Positions 14,504-23,378 of a stretch of DNA of 35,882 nucleotides are shown one piece after another (the stretch's first letter is position 1; every line of letters starts with the position of its first letter). The stretch is taken from contig JASBST010000053.1 in NCBI GenBank assembly GCA_030148775.1, positions 1 to 35,882 of the forward strand, written 5' to 3'. The stretch is from Thiogranum sp. (GTDB lineage: Bacteria; Pseudomonadota; Gammaproteobacteria; DSM-19610). The translations under genes were made by a program, and so were the position numbers. The notes beneath the pieces were generated by a model that was not told the origin of the DNA, made no database searches, and worked only from the letters and a program-made list of their open reading frames with translations.

Positions 14504-15094
14504 CTAATTTTGCTTCAAGGCAATCGCCTGGACCACGGCGCCCAGGCCGGTGTGATAAACGCCCTCTACCACCTCGCGCTCGAGCTCTTGCAGATGCCGG
14601 AATTCCAGTCCCTGCAACTCGGCCAGCAACGATTCCCGCGTCGTCATGGTGTCGGCCGAATTACCGCCGCCCGTGCCATGCTTGAGCTGCTCCGGCGTAT
14701 AGGCCTCGACAAGGAAGACACCGCCGGGCTTGAGCGCCGCGACCACTTTGCGGTGCAAGGTCTTTCGCTGCGCCGAAGGCAACGGACAGAAGATGGAGAC
14801 GATGCCGTCCCAACGGTTTTCGCCCAGGTCGTAACCGGCCAGGTCCGCGTGCACCACTTCGATGGACACGCCGTTCTCACGCGCCAGGTTTTCCGCCTTG
14901 GCCAAGCCCACCCGGGAGGAATCCACGGCGGTCACGCTGTACCCCTGTTTTGCCAGAAAGACCGCGTTGCGCCCTTCGCCTTCGGCCAGACTGAGTACCC
15001 GGCCCTTCGGGATGGCACGATAGTTCTGTTCCAGGAAACCGTTCGGCGACTTGCCGTAGGCGTATTCGTCCGTACTGTAGCGTTCATCCCACAT
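14504..15094 (-). CDS. Class I SAM-dependent methyltransferase
   Basis: A 196-residue single-domain methyltransferase resembling TehB-type small-molecule enzymes. Motif I is VLSLAEGEGRNAVFLA (about 33-48), followed by the acidic ribose-binding strand VTAVDSS, the VVHADLAGYDLG region and the post-II strand WDGIVSIFCPLP. The N-terminal MWDERYSTDEYAYGKSPNGFL is typical of this group. The acceptor substrate is unknown. It stands alone between a P-loop kinase gene and a cytochrome gene, both on the same strand but at a distance. Confidence 0.85.
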   Translation of the reverse strand: MWDERYSTDEYAYGKSPNGFLEQNYRAIPKGRVLSLAEGEGRNAVFLAKQGYSVTAVDSSRVGLAKAENLARENGVSIEVVHADLAGYDLGENRWDGIVSIFCPLPSAQRKTLHRKVVAALKPGGVFLVEAYTPEQLKHGTGGGNSADTMTTRESLLAELQGLEFRHLQELEREVVEGVYHTGLGAVVQAIALKQN

Positions 15095-15244
15095 GCGGCT
15101 CTCCCATGGAAACCCAGTGCCGTTGTCGCCTTAGACCCAGGGCGACAACGCCCGTAACACGTCAGTCAACCAATAATATCACGATAGCGTCGATCGAACG
15201 GGTTGCGCGCGAGACCAGGACAGACAAACAGCCCTGCGCCGGGT

Positions 15245-15700
15245 TCACTTGACGCGATAAGCGGCGTGGCAGGCAACACAGGCGGCGGTTACCGCCGACA
15301 GGCTCCGGTACGCCCCGCGCACGTCGCCCTCCTGCGCTTTAAGTGCAAACCGGCTGGCCGCCTGGTGCATACGGGTGCCGGTCCGGCGCATGCCCGGCGG
15401 CAGGTGCCCGGCCATACCGGCGGCCCCGTGCGCCTTGAGCGAACTCATGCCCAGGCGATACTCGGCGATTTCCGCGGCCTTCTCCAGCTCGCCGTCTCCC
15501 AGATTGCGGAGTATCTCGTCGATGGCATTCAGATGATCGCGCATATTCGCCAGCATATGGGTGCGCATCATCGGCGGCAGCTCGACCCCCTGCCGGGTGT
15601 CGGCTTCGGCAGCGGAGAGCGAACCTGCTATCAGCATCACCAGTAGCATGAACGGACTGACACGCCCGACTTTCAGCCGCAAAATCCCATATTGCCTCAT
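15245..15700 (-). CDS. Small exported monohaem cytochrome c-like protein
   Basis: A protein of about 151 residues with an N-terminal signal segment (SPFMLLVMLIAGSLSAAEA). The helical body has Met-rich stretches (PPMMRTHMLANMRDHLNAID). One haem-binding CVACH lies at the very C-terminus (141-145), ending HAAYRVK. C-terminal haem placement in a helical protein recalls the cytochrome c' and c-556 class, but the family is not certain. I chose the ATG at 15700; the longer frame to 15799 runs into the neighbouring gene's 3' end and has no signal peptide at its start. It is periplasmic and probably in electron transfer or gas binding. Confidence 0.75.
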   Translation of the reverse strand: MRQYGILRLKVGRVSPFMLLVMLIAGSLSAAEADTRQGVELPPMMRTHMLANMRDHLNAIDEILRNLGDGELEKAAEIAEYRLGMSSLKAHGAAGMAGHLPPGMRRTGTRMHQAASRFALKAQEGDVRGAYRSLSAVTAACVACHAAYRVK

Positions 15701-15773
15701 CGCACCGTAGCTCCAACGTCGCAACCGCGCACCGCATCCGAGCCAGGCCGATGGGCGGGCGGATTGTCCGGTT

Positions 15774-16493
15774 TTAGCGGTAGTTTCTGTCCCGATCAAT
15801 CAGGGTTGGGTGTTTATCAAAGAAATAAGCCAGTGAAACGGCGTAAACATCGTTATCGTCACCCGCGTCCGCATAGCTGACGCTCAGCTCAGTCGTGTTA
15901 TGCAGCAGTGCCGGCTGGTAGGCGATACCAAACCGATAATTCAGTTTTCGATCGGCACGGAACGCGCTGACCCCCAGGCGTATCGACTCTCTCATATAGA
16001 AGCTTCCACCGAGCCCGACTCCCTTCACGTTCTCGGCATCTTCTAAATCAGCATAGGTTCGCGACAAGCTCAGACTGAAGCGACGATAATAAATCTCACC
16101 TGCCGCGGAGTAATTTTTTGCGACACTGCTATCGTCGACACCGGGCGCGTTATTCAGCCCTCGAATCTGCGTATACGCATAAGAATAGCCCAGGGACAAT
16201 TTACCGATCGCGGGATTTCTCAAAAACGCGACACCCGCCAGTCCGTAGCTATCGCTGTCCAGCACCCCGCTCCCCCCTTCCAGCCGGTCATAATCCGCCG
16301 ACAACGAAAGCCCGCCCAGACGCGACACCGGCACGGTCAACCGCCCGCTGGCGGCATAATTGTCGCCGAAATCCGAATTCTGATAGCCGGTCCGGACCGC
16401 GTAATTGGTCTCTTTGACCGCCCGCTCGGCCGAAGTGGCGGCGAAGACGATAGTCGGCAGGAACAGGAAGATAACCAGATTTATCGATTTCAT
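15774..16493 (-). CDS. Predicted outer-membrane beta-barrel protein
   Basis: A 239-residue protein with a Sec signal (MKSINLVIFLFLPTIVFA) and then alternating polar/hydrophobic strands rich in Tyr, Ser and Gly (for example GRLTVPVSRLGGLSLSADYDRL, KLSLGYSYAYTQIRG, RFSLSLSRTYADL, TELSVSYADAG, VYAVSLAYFF). The pattern is that of an 8-12 strand barrel, but no known porin family is evident and it ends DRDRNYR rather than with the usual terminal Phe. The ATG at 16493 has TAGGAAT just upstream and gives the clean signal peptide. It lies 37 bp after the DUF3050 gene on the same strand and may share its transcript. Confidence 0.72.
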   Translation of the reverse strand: MKSINLVIFLFLPTIVFAATSAERAVKETNYAVRTGYQNSDFGDNYAASGRLTVPVSRLGGLSLSADYDRLEGGSGVLDSDSYGLAGVAFLRNPAIGKLSLGYSYAYTQIRGLNNAPGVDDSSVAKNYSAAGEIYYRRFSLSLSRTYADLEDAENVKGVGLGGSFYMRESIRLGVSAFRADRKLNYRFGIAYQPALLHNTTELSVSYADAGDDNDVYAVSLAYFFDKHPTLIDRDRNYR

Positions 16494-16530
16494 GTAATTC
16501 CTAAAATAATACCGCAATCGCTTCAGGTTA

Positions 16531-17316
16531 TCACGCCCGGTTGACATTCTTGTGAATTCTTCCGATCGCGGCGAGGACCCCGTCCCAGAACTCGATGCGC
16601 GCCCTCACGGCCAGTTCCGCCGCGTCCACCGCCTCCTGTAATTTGTTCTCATCCCCATCACACAAGCCGTTCAGCAATCTCAGGGACAAGGGCGCGTGGA
16701 AGTCCTCGTCCAGATGAACGTGCCGGTTGAGGTAGAAATGGAAGATCGGCGCCTGTTTGTCGGTGACGCCGATTCTGCGCAGAATGGAGCGGAACATACA
16801 GGGAATGATATGTTCTCTGCCCAGCGCCAGCGCCGCGGCGACCTGGTGGGGCTTGTCGCCATCGATAAAGCGGAAGGTCGTGGCGGTGAATGTCCGCGAC
16901 GGGGCTGGAACACAGGACAGCTCCAGCGCGGCTGCGATACCCTGTCTCTCCACCGCGGCGACAAAGCGCTCGGACTGCGAAGTGTCCGCACCCACCTCGC
17001 TCATGGCTTTATGGTACAACTCGAAATGGCTACGATACTCGCCCGGCACATTCGTTTCGTCGGATTCTTCTTCCAGCACCAGCTCATTGATGAATCTTCT
17101 TACACTGCCCTGACCCCGCGGCGTCCAGGGATATCGCGTCGGCGCGACCACCGATTGCAAATACTTGATGAGCGACATGAAATCACATACCGAATAAATA
17201 TGATGCTCCATGAAGCAGCGCAGGTCCTCAATGGTCGAAACCGCCTCGTAGATCGGGTGGTCCTGCAGTTGATGCTTGAATGAGGCGATCACCTCGCTAG
17301 TGATGTTGTCTGACAT
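16531..17316 (-). CDS. DUF3050 family protein (haem-oxygenase-like fold)
   Basis: A 261-residue helical protein. Its N-terminus (LQDHPIYEAVSTIEDLRCFMEHHIYSVCDFMSLIKYLQ) is the DUF3050 signature. Candidate metal residues are Glu37/His38/His39, Glu99 and His102 (HFELYH), Glu168-His169, and the cluster RHVHLDEDFH (198-207). They are spaced as in haem-oxygenase-like diiron proteins, so a metal-dependent oxidase is a fair guess, but no substrate is known. I chose the ATG at 17316 (GAGAAG upstream) because the domain begins right after it; the longer frame to 17421 adds a basic, unrelated stretch. Confidence 0.8.
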   Translation of the reverse strand: MSDNITSEVIASFKHQLQDHPIYEAVSTIEDLRCFMEHHIYSVCDFMSLIKYLQSVVAPTRYPWTPRGQGSVRRFINELVLEEESDETNVPGEYRSHFELYHKAMSEVGADTSQSERFVAAVERQGIAAALELSCVPAPSRTFTATTFRFIDGDKPHQVAAALALGREHIIPCMFRSILRRIGVTDKQAPIFHFYLNRHVHLDEDFHAPLSLRLLNGLCDGDENKLQEAVDAAELAVRARIEFWDGVLAAIGRIHKNVNRA

Positions 17317-17483
17317 AACTTCTCTGATTGATTTGATTTGCGACCACTTCCAGTTCTTCGCGTCCTTCCGAAATAGCGGAAAGGCTACCCGCCGACGGAC
17401 TCGCGCGCCACTGAATGACATGCGGCGGTCTCCGTAACTCTATCCATACCTCCATATTTACCCCGTATAGAGCGACGTCGCAG

Positions 17484-18002
17484 TCACTCCCCTTCCCAGT
17501 AGTTCAGCGATTCAGCTTCGCGCCCGACGAACATGAAGCGTTGCGGCGTACCGTCCTCGCTCGCGGGCCGCTCGGCCAGTACACCGAACTTACCGGAATC
17601 GGGATACTCGACCAGCTCAGGCGAAATCATGGTACTGACGGCCAGATAGCGCAACTCCTCCACGCCGGTGTTGACGATCTGGTGCGCCAGCTCCGGACCG
17701 CCCGCCGGACAGGCGATAACGTCGCCGACACGGACAGGATAACGCTTGTCGGCGACGCGTAATTCACCGGTGCCTTGCAAGACGAAGAACATCTCTTCGT
17801 TCGCATGGTGATTATGGGACGGAAAGGCACGCTTGCCGACCGGAACAGCGGTAATGTTGTAGCCGAGTTTTTGCGCGCCGACACGTGGCGAGATAAACCC
17901 CATCTTGGCGTCAAAACGCTCGGCCGCCTCGCCCGAGGGGGCGAAACCGGGCGGGCGTGGCTCGAGAGTGACATCGGCGATATTGATGACGGGCTTGAGC
18001 AT
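17484..18002 (-). CDS. Cupin-domain protein
   Basis: A 172-residue single-domain cupin. Motif 1 is SHNHHANEEMFFVLQGTGEL, with metal ligands His63, His65 and Glu69. Motif 2 is PAGGPELAHQIVN with His107. All four metal positions are filled, so a metal-dependent isomerase, dioxygenase or sugar-binding role is possible. No substrate can be read from the sequence. It stands alone, about 160 bp from the DUF3050 gene start. Confidence 0.87.
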   Translation of the reverse strand: MLKPVINIADVTLEPRPPGFAPSGEAAERFDAKMGFISPRVGAQKLGYNITAVPVGKRAFPSHNHHANEEMFFVLQGTGELRVADKRYPVRVGDVIACPAGGPELAHQIVNTGVEELRYLAVSTMISPELVEYPDSGKFGVLAERPASEDGTPQRFMFVGREAESLNYWEGE

Positions 18003-18145
18003 AGCGAACCTCCAGGAAACTCAGGCATCACAAAGAAAGGAGCGAAGTTATTATACGCCAGCATGCGCCTTCCGGGGCCAATCAGTTGGTGACGCGTCAG
18101 TGTCACAGGCCACCCCCAAAAATCAGCCAGACAGGTCGCCGTTCT

Positions 18146-18826
18146 CTACTTCCGGCTTTTCATCTGCGCCACTGCCTCTCTGAAATCGTCCAGATAGTCC
18201 GCTCGCGTCTTTTCCGCGATCTCACTCCATTGACCCTCGGGATAACTCAGCGCAGCCTGGGATTCACCTTCGCTCGGACCGCCCAGGCCGGACATCATCG
18301 CCGCCATGCCGTGGAGGTTAATCCAGCGGCGGTCGTAGTGATAGGGCGTTCGCCGCTCCCACGCCACGACTTCCGCAATCAATGTCTCCAGCTTTGACAT
18401 GTCCTGGAATGCGTAGCGGTTGATCGGGGTACCGTAATGCCGGTTCAGCAGCCCCACCGCCTGTCTGGCCGAGGCATCGGCGCAGATGTTTGCGTCGACG
18501 CGCGCTCTGAGCTGACCGGCATAAAACCAGAACGCGGCCTCGTCCTTGTCGCCGTCCGCGAACAGCACATTCGACAGGGCGTAAAACACGGGCGGCGCAT
18601 AGTCCTCCGGCCTGGCTTTGATCCTCGCGATGGCAGCCCGCTTGTCTTTGGCCGAGCCTTGGGTAAGAACCTTTATCGTCTCATTGACACGCCGCGTGTC
18701 GATTTGCGCAAACTCGCCCTGTGGCGTGACGGTCTTGGTCTCCGCCACGGCCAGCCGGGTTGCCAGCGAAGCGAAAATCAAAATCAATACTGCGGTGCAA
18801 ACACCGGATGCGGCTATGCGTGACAT
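18146..18826 (-). CDS. Hypothetical exported protein
   Basis: A 226-residue protein with a Sec signal peptide (about 1-28, ending RLAVAE). It has a mostly helical mature part. The segment PPVFYALSNVLFADGDKDEAAFWFYAGQLRARVDANIC resembles a Sel1/TPR-like helical hairpin, but no full repeat array is visible. One Cys pairs with none other in the mature part. I recognise no named family. It is likely periplasmic. Confidence 0.65.
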   Translation of the reverse strand: MSRIAASGVCTAVLILIFASLATRLAVAETKTVTPQGEFAQIDTRRVNETIKVLTQGSAKDKRAAIARIKARPEDYAPPVFYALSNVLFADGDKDEAAFWFYAGQLRARVDANICADASARQAVGLLNRHYGTPINRYAFQDMSKLETLIAEVVAWERRTPYHYDRRWINLHGMAAMMSGLGGPSEGESQAALSYPEGQWSEIAEKTRADYLDDFREAVAQMKSRK

Positions 18827-18870
18827 TGGCTTCTCCGTTGCCGGTTGGGTTGCCGCGAGCAGGCCTGCAA

Positions 18871-18930
18871 CCGCACAAGATGGACTACGACTATACGCAG
18901 GCGGTGATCGCGGGTTTTCTGCTTAGAGCA
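18871..18930 (+). pseudogene. Relic of an nnrS-like gene fragment
   Basis: About 55 bases here closely match bases 19666-19722 inside the intact nnrS gene downstream, including an identical run around gcggtgatcgcgggttttct. Translated, the relic reads HKMDYDYTQAVIAGFLL against HEMVYGYTLAVIAGFLL in nnrS. The match stops abruptly at both ends and the frame is not preserved outside it. This is a partial duplication or the remains of a second copy. Confidence 0.7.
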
Positions 18931-19498
18931 CCTCTTGATTCCTTTCTGTCGGCAGCGGTCACGGCGTTTTTCCCGCCCATTTTCCCGCAAACCCGCAACA
19001 GTTTCCCTGAAACAACGACGGGTTTCAATAGTAGTCAATTGGTAATCGGACACGGACAAACAGATATTCGCTCCCAGTCAATACAACTCATAAAACCTGC
19101 ACACTGGACCGACAAGTCCATGCCACCTGTGACTTGATCTGATAGTGAGCGGCACTCGTTTGTATTAAATCTGCAAGACACAGGACAGGCCAATCGTTTC
19201 GTGATCCTGGCTTAACGGCATAGCTTGGGTAAATCCGCGTGTCCATCCTGACCTCTTATCGGGCTCATCAATCAGTGTGACAAGGACCACTCCGAACAGT
19301 TATCTAAAAAGAAAATCTTCTACAGCCTAGCCGAGTGCAGGCCCTATGGCATCCGGTGACTACCACGGGCGCTTAGGGCTGTTAACCGTCTGGCTTATAA
19401 AGGTTAAGCCGATGGCCCGTAATTTATTCGCAACCTGTACGACAGCTGTTTCACTAACTGCTAATATATTGTCGGCCTGCTTTCCAGGAGTGACAATC
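18931..19498. other. Gene-poor region upstream of nnrS
   Basis: No convincing gene: open frames are short, lack ribosome-binding sites and show no family pattern. I looked for TTGAT-N4-ATCAA (Dnr/FNR-type) sites expected before nnrS and found no clean match. A small hairpin (ggctta 19392-19397, taagcc 19405-19410) and an AT-rich taatat near 19462 are the only notable sites. The region seems to have been rearranged, as shown by the nnrS relic at its edge. Confidence 0.5.
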
Positions 19499-20668
19499 AT
19501 GCAAACAACTTCCGTCGCCCGACTGCCGCTGCTTTCGTTGGGCTTCCGACCTTTCTTTCTTGCCGCGGTTGTCTACGCCGTGTTCGCAATGGCAGTGTGG
19601 TTTGCCAGCTATGGGTTGGGTCTGCGGGCGGATTTCAACGGCCTGTCGCCCGCACTGTGGCACGCCCACGAGATGGTCTACGGCTATACGCTGGCGGTGA
19701 TCGCGGGTTTTCTACTCACGGCGGTGCCCAACTGGACCGGTCTGCAGACGTTGCGCGGCTGGCCGTTGCTGCTATTGCTGTTGCTGTGGTTGGGCGCGCG
19801 GACAAGTTTTTATCTGCCCGGCTACGGACTGGTCGCGGCGGCCTGGTTCGACGGACTGTTCAGCGCCTATCTGTTGCTGGCCGTGGCCATCCCAGTTGTT
19901 AAAAAACGTCAGTTCCGGCAAAGCGGCATCCTTAGCAAGGTGCTGCTGCTGGGTATCGGCAACCTGCTGTTCTACCTGGGCGCACTGGGTTATCTCGACC
20001 AAGGCATTCAGTGGGGCCTGTATGGGGGATTTTATCTGGTGATCGGTCTGATATTGACCATGAGCCGTCGCTTGATTCCGTTTTTTATAGAGCGCGGCCT
20101 GGAAGGACCGGTGGCACTGCGCAACTCGGCCCGCGTCGATATCGCCGCGCTGGTTTTGTTCGTGCTGTTCTTCGCGCTCGCCGTGTTCACCCCCTATCGG
20201 CAGACCGCCAGCGCGCTGGCCGGGGCGCTGTTTGCGCTGCACCTGTATCGCCTGGTCGGCTGGCACAGCGCGGGGCTGTGGCGCAAGCCGCTGTTGTGGA
20301 GCCTGTATCTGGCGTATCTCTTTCTGGTGGGCGGATTTCTGCTCACCGCGTTGCGCGCCTGGTGGCCGGCGCTGGAGTTTCCCGCCCTGCACGCCTTCGC
20401 CGTTGGCGGCATCGGACTGATGACGCTGAGCATGATGACGCGGGTCTCGCTGGGCCACACCGGTCGCAGCGTGCACGAACGCCTGCGCTTCATGCCGCTG
20501 GCGCTGGGGTTGCTGGTGGCCGCCGCGCTGGTGCGGGTACTGCTGCCGGTACTGTTCCCCGCCGGCTATCTGCGCTGGATCGAACTGTCGCAACTGCTGT
20601 GGATCGCCGCCTTTGGCGCCCTGTTGCTGCATTACCTGCCGCTGTTGCTGCGGCCTTCGCGCAACTGA
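19499..20668 (+). CDS. nnrS: NnrS family haem/copper membrane protein
   Basis: A 389-residue integral membrane protein with about 10-12 hydrophobic helices. NnrS signatures are LLSLGFRPFFLAA at the N-terminus, ALWHAHEMVYGYTLAVIAGFLLTAVPNWTG, and near the C-terminus HAFAVGGIGLMTLSMMTRVSLGHTGR. The conserved His residues in these motifs are those proposed to bind haem and copper. NnrS proteins occur with denitrification genes and relieve nitric-oxide stress. I chose the ATG at 19499, preceded by AGGAG 8 bases upstream; the frame could extend to 19346 but that part shows no homology. No nitrite or NO reductase gene is nearby. Confidence 0.93.
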   Translation: MQTTSVARLPLLSLGFRPFFLAAVVYAVFAMAVWFASYGLGLRADFNGLSPALWHAHEMVYGYTLAVIAGFLLTAVPNWTGLQTLRGWPLLLLLLLWLGARTSFYLPGYGLVAAAWFDGLFSAYLLLAVAIPVVKKRQFRQSGILSKVLLLGIGNLLFYLGALGYLDQGIQWGLYGGFYLVIGLILTMSRRLIPFFIERGLEGPVALRNSARVDIAALVLFVLFFALAVFTPYRQTASALAGALFALHLYRLVGWHSAGLWRKPLLWSLYLAYLFLVGGFLLTALRAWWPALEFPALHAFAVGGIGLMTLSMMTRVSLGHTGRSVHERLRFMPLALGLLVAAALVRVLLPVLFPAGYLRWIELSQLLWIAAFGALLLHYLPLLLRPSRN

Positions 20669-20745
20669 CGACGTTTCACCTGCCTTGCTGTCAAACCCAG
20701 CCAAAGAAACGCCGGGAAAAACGGCCTAAACACCGTGCACGGAAA

Positions 20746-21480
20746 TTATTTTGCAGCCAACTCGTCGGCGAGCGTGCGCAACAGGGCGGCGCCGTCGCCC
20801 TGCCAGGCGCTGCCGTGCATACAGGCCAGGGTGGTGGGCCAGGTGGCGGCGAGACGCTCGAGCATGTCGCCTGTATTTTTTGTGTGAGAGAAATAATCCA
20901 TTTGCGCCCGAAACGCCTCGCTGGGCCCGAGGATGTCCGCTTCGGTGAGCGCGGGCAACTCGGCACCGCCGCGCTGGGTGAACAGGTCGCCACACATCAG
21001 TGTGTGGGTGCTTTCTTCGGCCAGTAAACCGGCGTCCCAACCATGCGGCAGGTGCGGCGTATCAAACCAGCGCACGCGATGGCGGCCCAATGAGATCGCT
21101 TCGCCATCGTCCAGGGTGCGGGGCGCACGGTCGGCGATATCGCTGATCGACACCAGCCCGCCGATCCGGCCGCACAGCGGTGAGGCCTGGGGCGCCGCGG
21201 CCAGCCAGTCGTTGAGCGAACCGCACTCGTCGGCTTCGAAATGGGAAAAGCCGACGTAGCGAAGCGATTCAACCGGCAATACGCTGGCGACCGCCTCGCG
21301 CACCAGCGCGAACAACCTGCGCGGCCCGGCATGGAACAGCAAGGGCTCGTCATCGGCGATCAGGTACTGGTTGAACGAGAACTCCAGCCCGTTTTCGAAT
21401 TTGACCGGTGTGTTGATACGGTAGATACCCTCGGCAACTTCGTGCACATTGGTTCCGGACTGCCGGTTGGTGATACCCAT
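20746..21480 (-). CDS. Metallo-beta-lactamase-fold diiron protein (ODP-like)
   Basis: A 244-residue cytoplasmic protein resembling the diiron domain of flavodiiron proteins without the flavodoxin part. Its metal pattern is HFEADE (His80, Glu82, Asp84), HLPHGWDAG (His143/His146), CGDLF (Asp164) and MHGSAW (His222). Such stand-alone ODP-type proteins bind or reduce O2 or NO. The neighbourhood beside nnrS fits a role in NO or O2 response. The ATG at 21480 has AGGAGG upstream. It diverges from a TetR gene with two matching palindromes in between, so it is probably that regulator's target. Confidence 0.86.
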   Translation of the reverse strand: MGITNRQSGTNVHEVAEGIYRINTPVKFENGLEFSFNQYLIADDEPLLFHAGPRRLFALVREAVASVLPVESLRYVGFSHFEADECGSLNDWLAAAPQASPLCGRIGGLVSISDIADRAPRTLDDGEAISLGRHRVRWFDTPHLPHGWDAGLLAEESTHTLMCGDLFTQRGGAELPALTEADILGPSEAFRAQMDYFSHTKNTGDMLERLAATWPTTLACMHGSAWQGDGAALLRTLADELAAK

Positions 21481-21528
21481 AACCTTATCCTCCTGATGCC
21501 GATGCGCGGTGACCGGACTTATTTTGAG

Positions 21529-21544
21529 TATACATATGTGTTTA
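21529..21544. promoter_or_regulatory. TetR-type operator candidate, site 1
   Basis: A 16-bp near-palindrome (tatacatatgtgttta). Read on the minus strand it is taaaca-cata-tgtata, matching site 2 (21591-21606) at 14 of 16 positions. It lies upstream of the MBL gene in the divergent intergenic region. Confidence 0.55.
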
Positions 21545-21590
21545 TTCGATATAACTGTATTTGAGCACACAGGACTTGTCAACTATTAAT

Positions 21591-21606
21591 TAAACAGATA
21601 TGTTTA
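21591..21606. promoter_or_regulatory. TetR-type operator candidate, site 2
   Basis: taaaca-gata-tgttta: a perfect 6-bp inverted repeat with a 4-bp centre, ending 6 bases before the tetR ATG. Its centre is 62 bp, about six helical turns, from that of site 1. A dimer bound here would block the regulator's own translation start region, as in autorepression. Confidence 0.6.
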
Positions 21607-21612
21607 CCGAAT

Positions 21613-22206
21613 ATGGCTACGCGTAAATACACCAAAACCCGTCGGGCGCAACAACAGGATCGGACTCGGGAGAAGATCATCATTGCCACGGTGGCCTTGC
21701 ACGCGCAGCTCGGTCCGGCGAACACCTCGATCAAGGCGATCGCTGAAAAGGCGGGGGTTCAACGGCTGACGGTCTATCGCCACTTTCCCGATGACGTCAG
21801 TTTATTTCAGGCCTGCACCAGCCATTATCTGCAACAGCACCCTCCGCCGGACATGGGAGATTGGGCCGGTTGCCAGGATCCCGGCGAGCGCAGCCGGAGC
21901 GCACTGCTGGCTTTTTATCGCTACTACCGCAGCACGGAAAAAATGTGGAGCGCGGCCTATCGCGACGTCGATAAGGTCAGGGCGCTGCAACAACCCATGG
22001 GGCAGTTCCAGGCTTATCTCGATCAGGTGCGCGATGATCTAGTGGGCAATTGGGGCGTCAAACCGGCGCAGAAAAAGTCACTATCGCTCACCTTGCGCCA
22101 TTGCCTGCGTTTTGTCACCTGGGCCTCATTGAAAAACGAAAATCTTTCGGACAAAAAAATTGTCGAGCTGGTGATGGGCTGGGTCGCACGAGGCGCTTTC
22201 CGATAG
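21613..22206 (+). CDS. TetR family transcriptional regulator
   Basis: A 197-residue regulator. The helix-turn-helix occupies about residues 20-65 (REKIIIATVALHAQLGPANTSIKAIAEKAGVQRLTVYRHFPD), followed by a helical ligand-binding domain ending MGWVARGAFR. The ligand is unknown. It diverges from the diiron MBL gene across 132 bp carrying two near-identical palindromes, so it most likely represses that gene and itself. Confidence 0.93.
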   Translation: MATRKYTKTRRAQQQDRTREKIIIATVALHAQLGPANTSIKAIAEKAGVQRLTVYRHFPDDVSLFQACTSHYLQQHPPPDMGDWAGCQDPGERSRSALLAFYRYYRSTEKMWSAAYRDVDKVRALQQPMGQFQAYLDQVRDDLVGNWGVKPAQKKSLSLTLRHCLRFVTWASLKNENLSDKKIVELVMGWVARGAFR

Positions 22207-22362
22207 TGCCACCGTTGGACATAGGCGATCGGGTGCATTACGGAATCGACATGGGAATAAGCAATTTTCCAGCTTGGGCGAAGTTTCCTGCGTACGGCCA
22301 GAAAAGCCGACATCGACGCCCCGCTGTTTTACATCAGTCTTCGATCTTTTTAACGCCTGCGG

Positions 22363-22926
22363 CTAAAGTGCCTTGTTATGCTCGACCCACTCAATAACAT
22401 CACTCACATTCCTGTCAGGCGGAAATATCGGATAAAATGTTTTCCTAATCACACCATCGTTGGAGACAAGGGTAATCCGCTTAATGTAAGTCGATGAGCC
22501 ATATTCAAAAGTCGGGAGTTTCATCGCCTTTGTCAGCTCCAATCGGGAATCGTTCAGAAGCTCAAATGGCAGATCAAGACGGGCACTCGCTTCTTTTTGA
22601 TCGGCTAGCGGTTGCGAGCTGACACCAAACACCTTGACGCCCAGCGCCTCAAGGCGCGAATAGTTATCCCTGAAAGAACAGGATTGAGGCGTGCAGCCTC
22701 TGGCGCCGGGAATCTCATTCCAACCCGTCATCGGCGGCGCACCCGGCCTTCCGTTCATAGGATAAAAGAAAATAACCGCCGTTCCGTCAACGGCGCTCAG
22801 ATCAACGCGGGTATCGGACACACCCTTTAGCGCAACCGATGGTATTCGCGACCCCGGAAGATGGTCGCAGGCTCCGTCGTCTACGGGAACCGGCAGATTA
22901 TCCGGCAATTCGTGCAGATCTTTCAT
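22363..22926 (-). CDS. Peroxiredoxin (AhpC/TSA superfamily)
   Basis: A 187-residue peroxiredoxin. The active region WNEIPGARGCTPQSCSFRD has peroxidatic Cys78 and a second cysteine five residues later (Cys83), the BCP-like spacing. The preceding VIFFYPMNGRPGAPP insert is typical of this subgroup. It reduces peroxides in the cytoplasm, using thioredoxin or a similar donor. There is no signal peptide. A 156-bp gap separates it from the convergent TetR gene. Confidence 0.9.
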   Translation of the reverse strand: MKDLHELPDNLPVPVDDGACDHLPGSRIPSVALKGVSDTRVDLSAVDGTAVIFFYPMNGRPGAPPMTGWNEIPGARGCTPQSCSFRDNYSRLEALGVKVFGVSSQPLADQKEASARLDLPFELLNDSRLELTKAMKLPTFEYGSSTYIKRITLVSNDGVIRKTFYPIFPPDRNVSDVIEWVEHNKAL

Positions 22927-23000
22927 GTTTGAGTATGATGCCTCTTAAAGCATACGGTTGCTCTGTTAGCCATTTCCGAACAGTGCGACTACGGCCCCGT

Positions 23001-23378
23001 TCAAACCACAATGCTCGCATGCGCGGCAATAACCTGCCAGCTTGCGTTTGAGCTCCTGCTCCACACACGAGTGAACCTGATATCGTTTTCAAAGGCCTCT
23101 GCGTGGAACGCCCCCAATAGATGCGCCTTGACGGAAACCACAACCACACCTCCATCCAATTTTAGTTTTTTATCCGAAAGCGTGATTTCGTCTATTTTCA
23201 ATAGGCCCGATTCGTGAGCGCTCAGATCATCCTGCTTTGTGGTGAGATGACCAAGGTGGTTAGTAAACATCAGATCAGGCGCCAGCAACTCATCGAGTGC
23301 GGCCAGGTCCGATTGAAGCATGGCTTGCCGTAAACGTTCTTCGCATTCTTCGATTTGCAACTCAATTGAGTGAGTCAT
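23001..23378 (-). CDS. NTF2-like (DUF4440) protein
   Basis: A 125-residue protein with the cone-shaped NTF2/SnoaL-like fold pattern: helix LQIEECEERLRQAMLQSDLAALDELLAPDLMFTNHLGHLTTK, then beta strands ending RVWSRSSNASWQVIAAHASIVV. This group is usually called DUF4440. The function is unknown, often small-molecule binding or isomerase-like. Its ATG overlaps the marC stop by one base (TGATG), so it is translated from the same message. Confidence 0.84.
   Translation of the reverse strand: MTHSIELQIEECEERLRQAMLQSDLAALDELLAPDLMFTNHLGHLTTKQDDLSAHESGLLKIDEITLSDKKLKLDGGVVVVSVKAHLLGAFHAEAFENDIRFTRVWSRSSNASWQVIAAHASIVV

Noticed and set aside
19041..19498. Dnr/FNR-type box upstream of nnrS
   Set aside because: Only half-matches such as ttgatctgatagtg were found; no TTGAT-N4-ATCAA palindrome is present.
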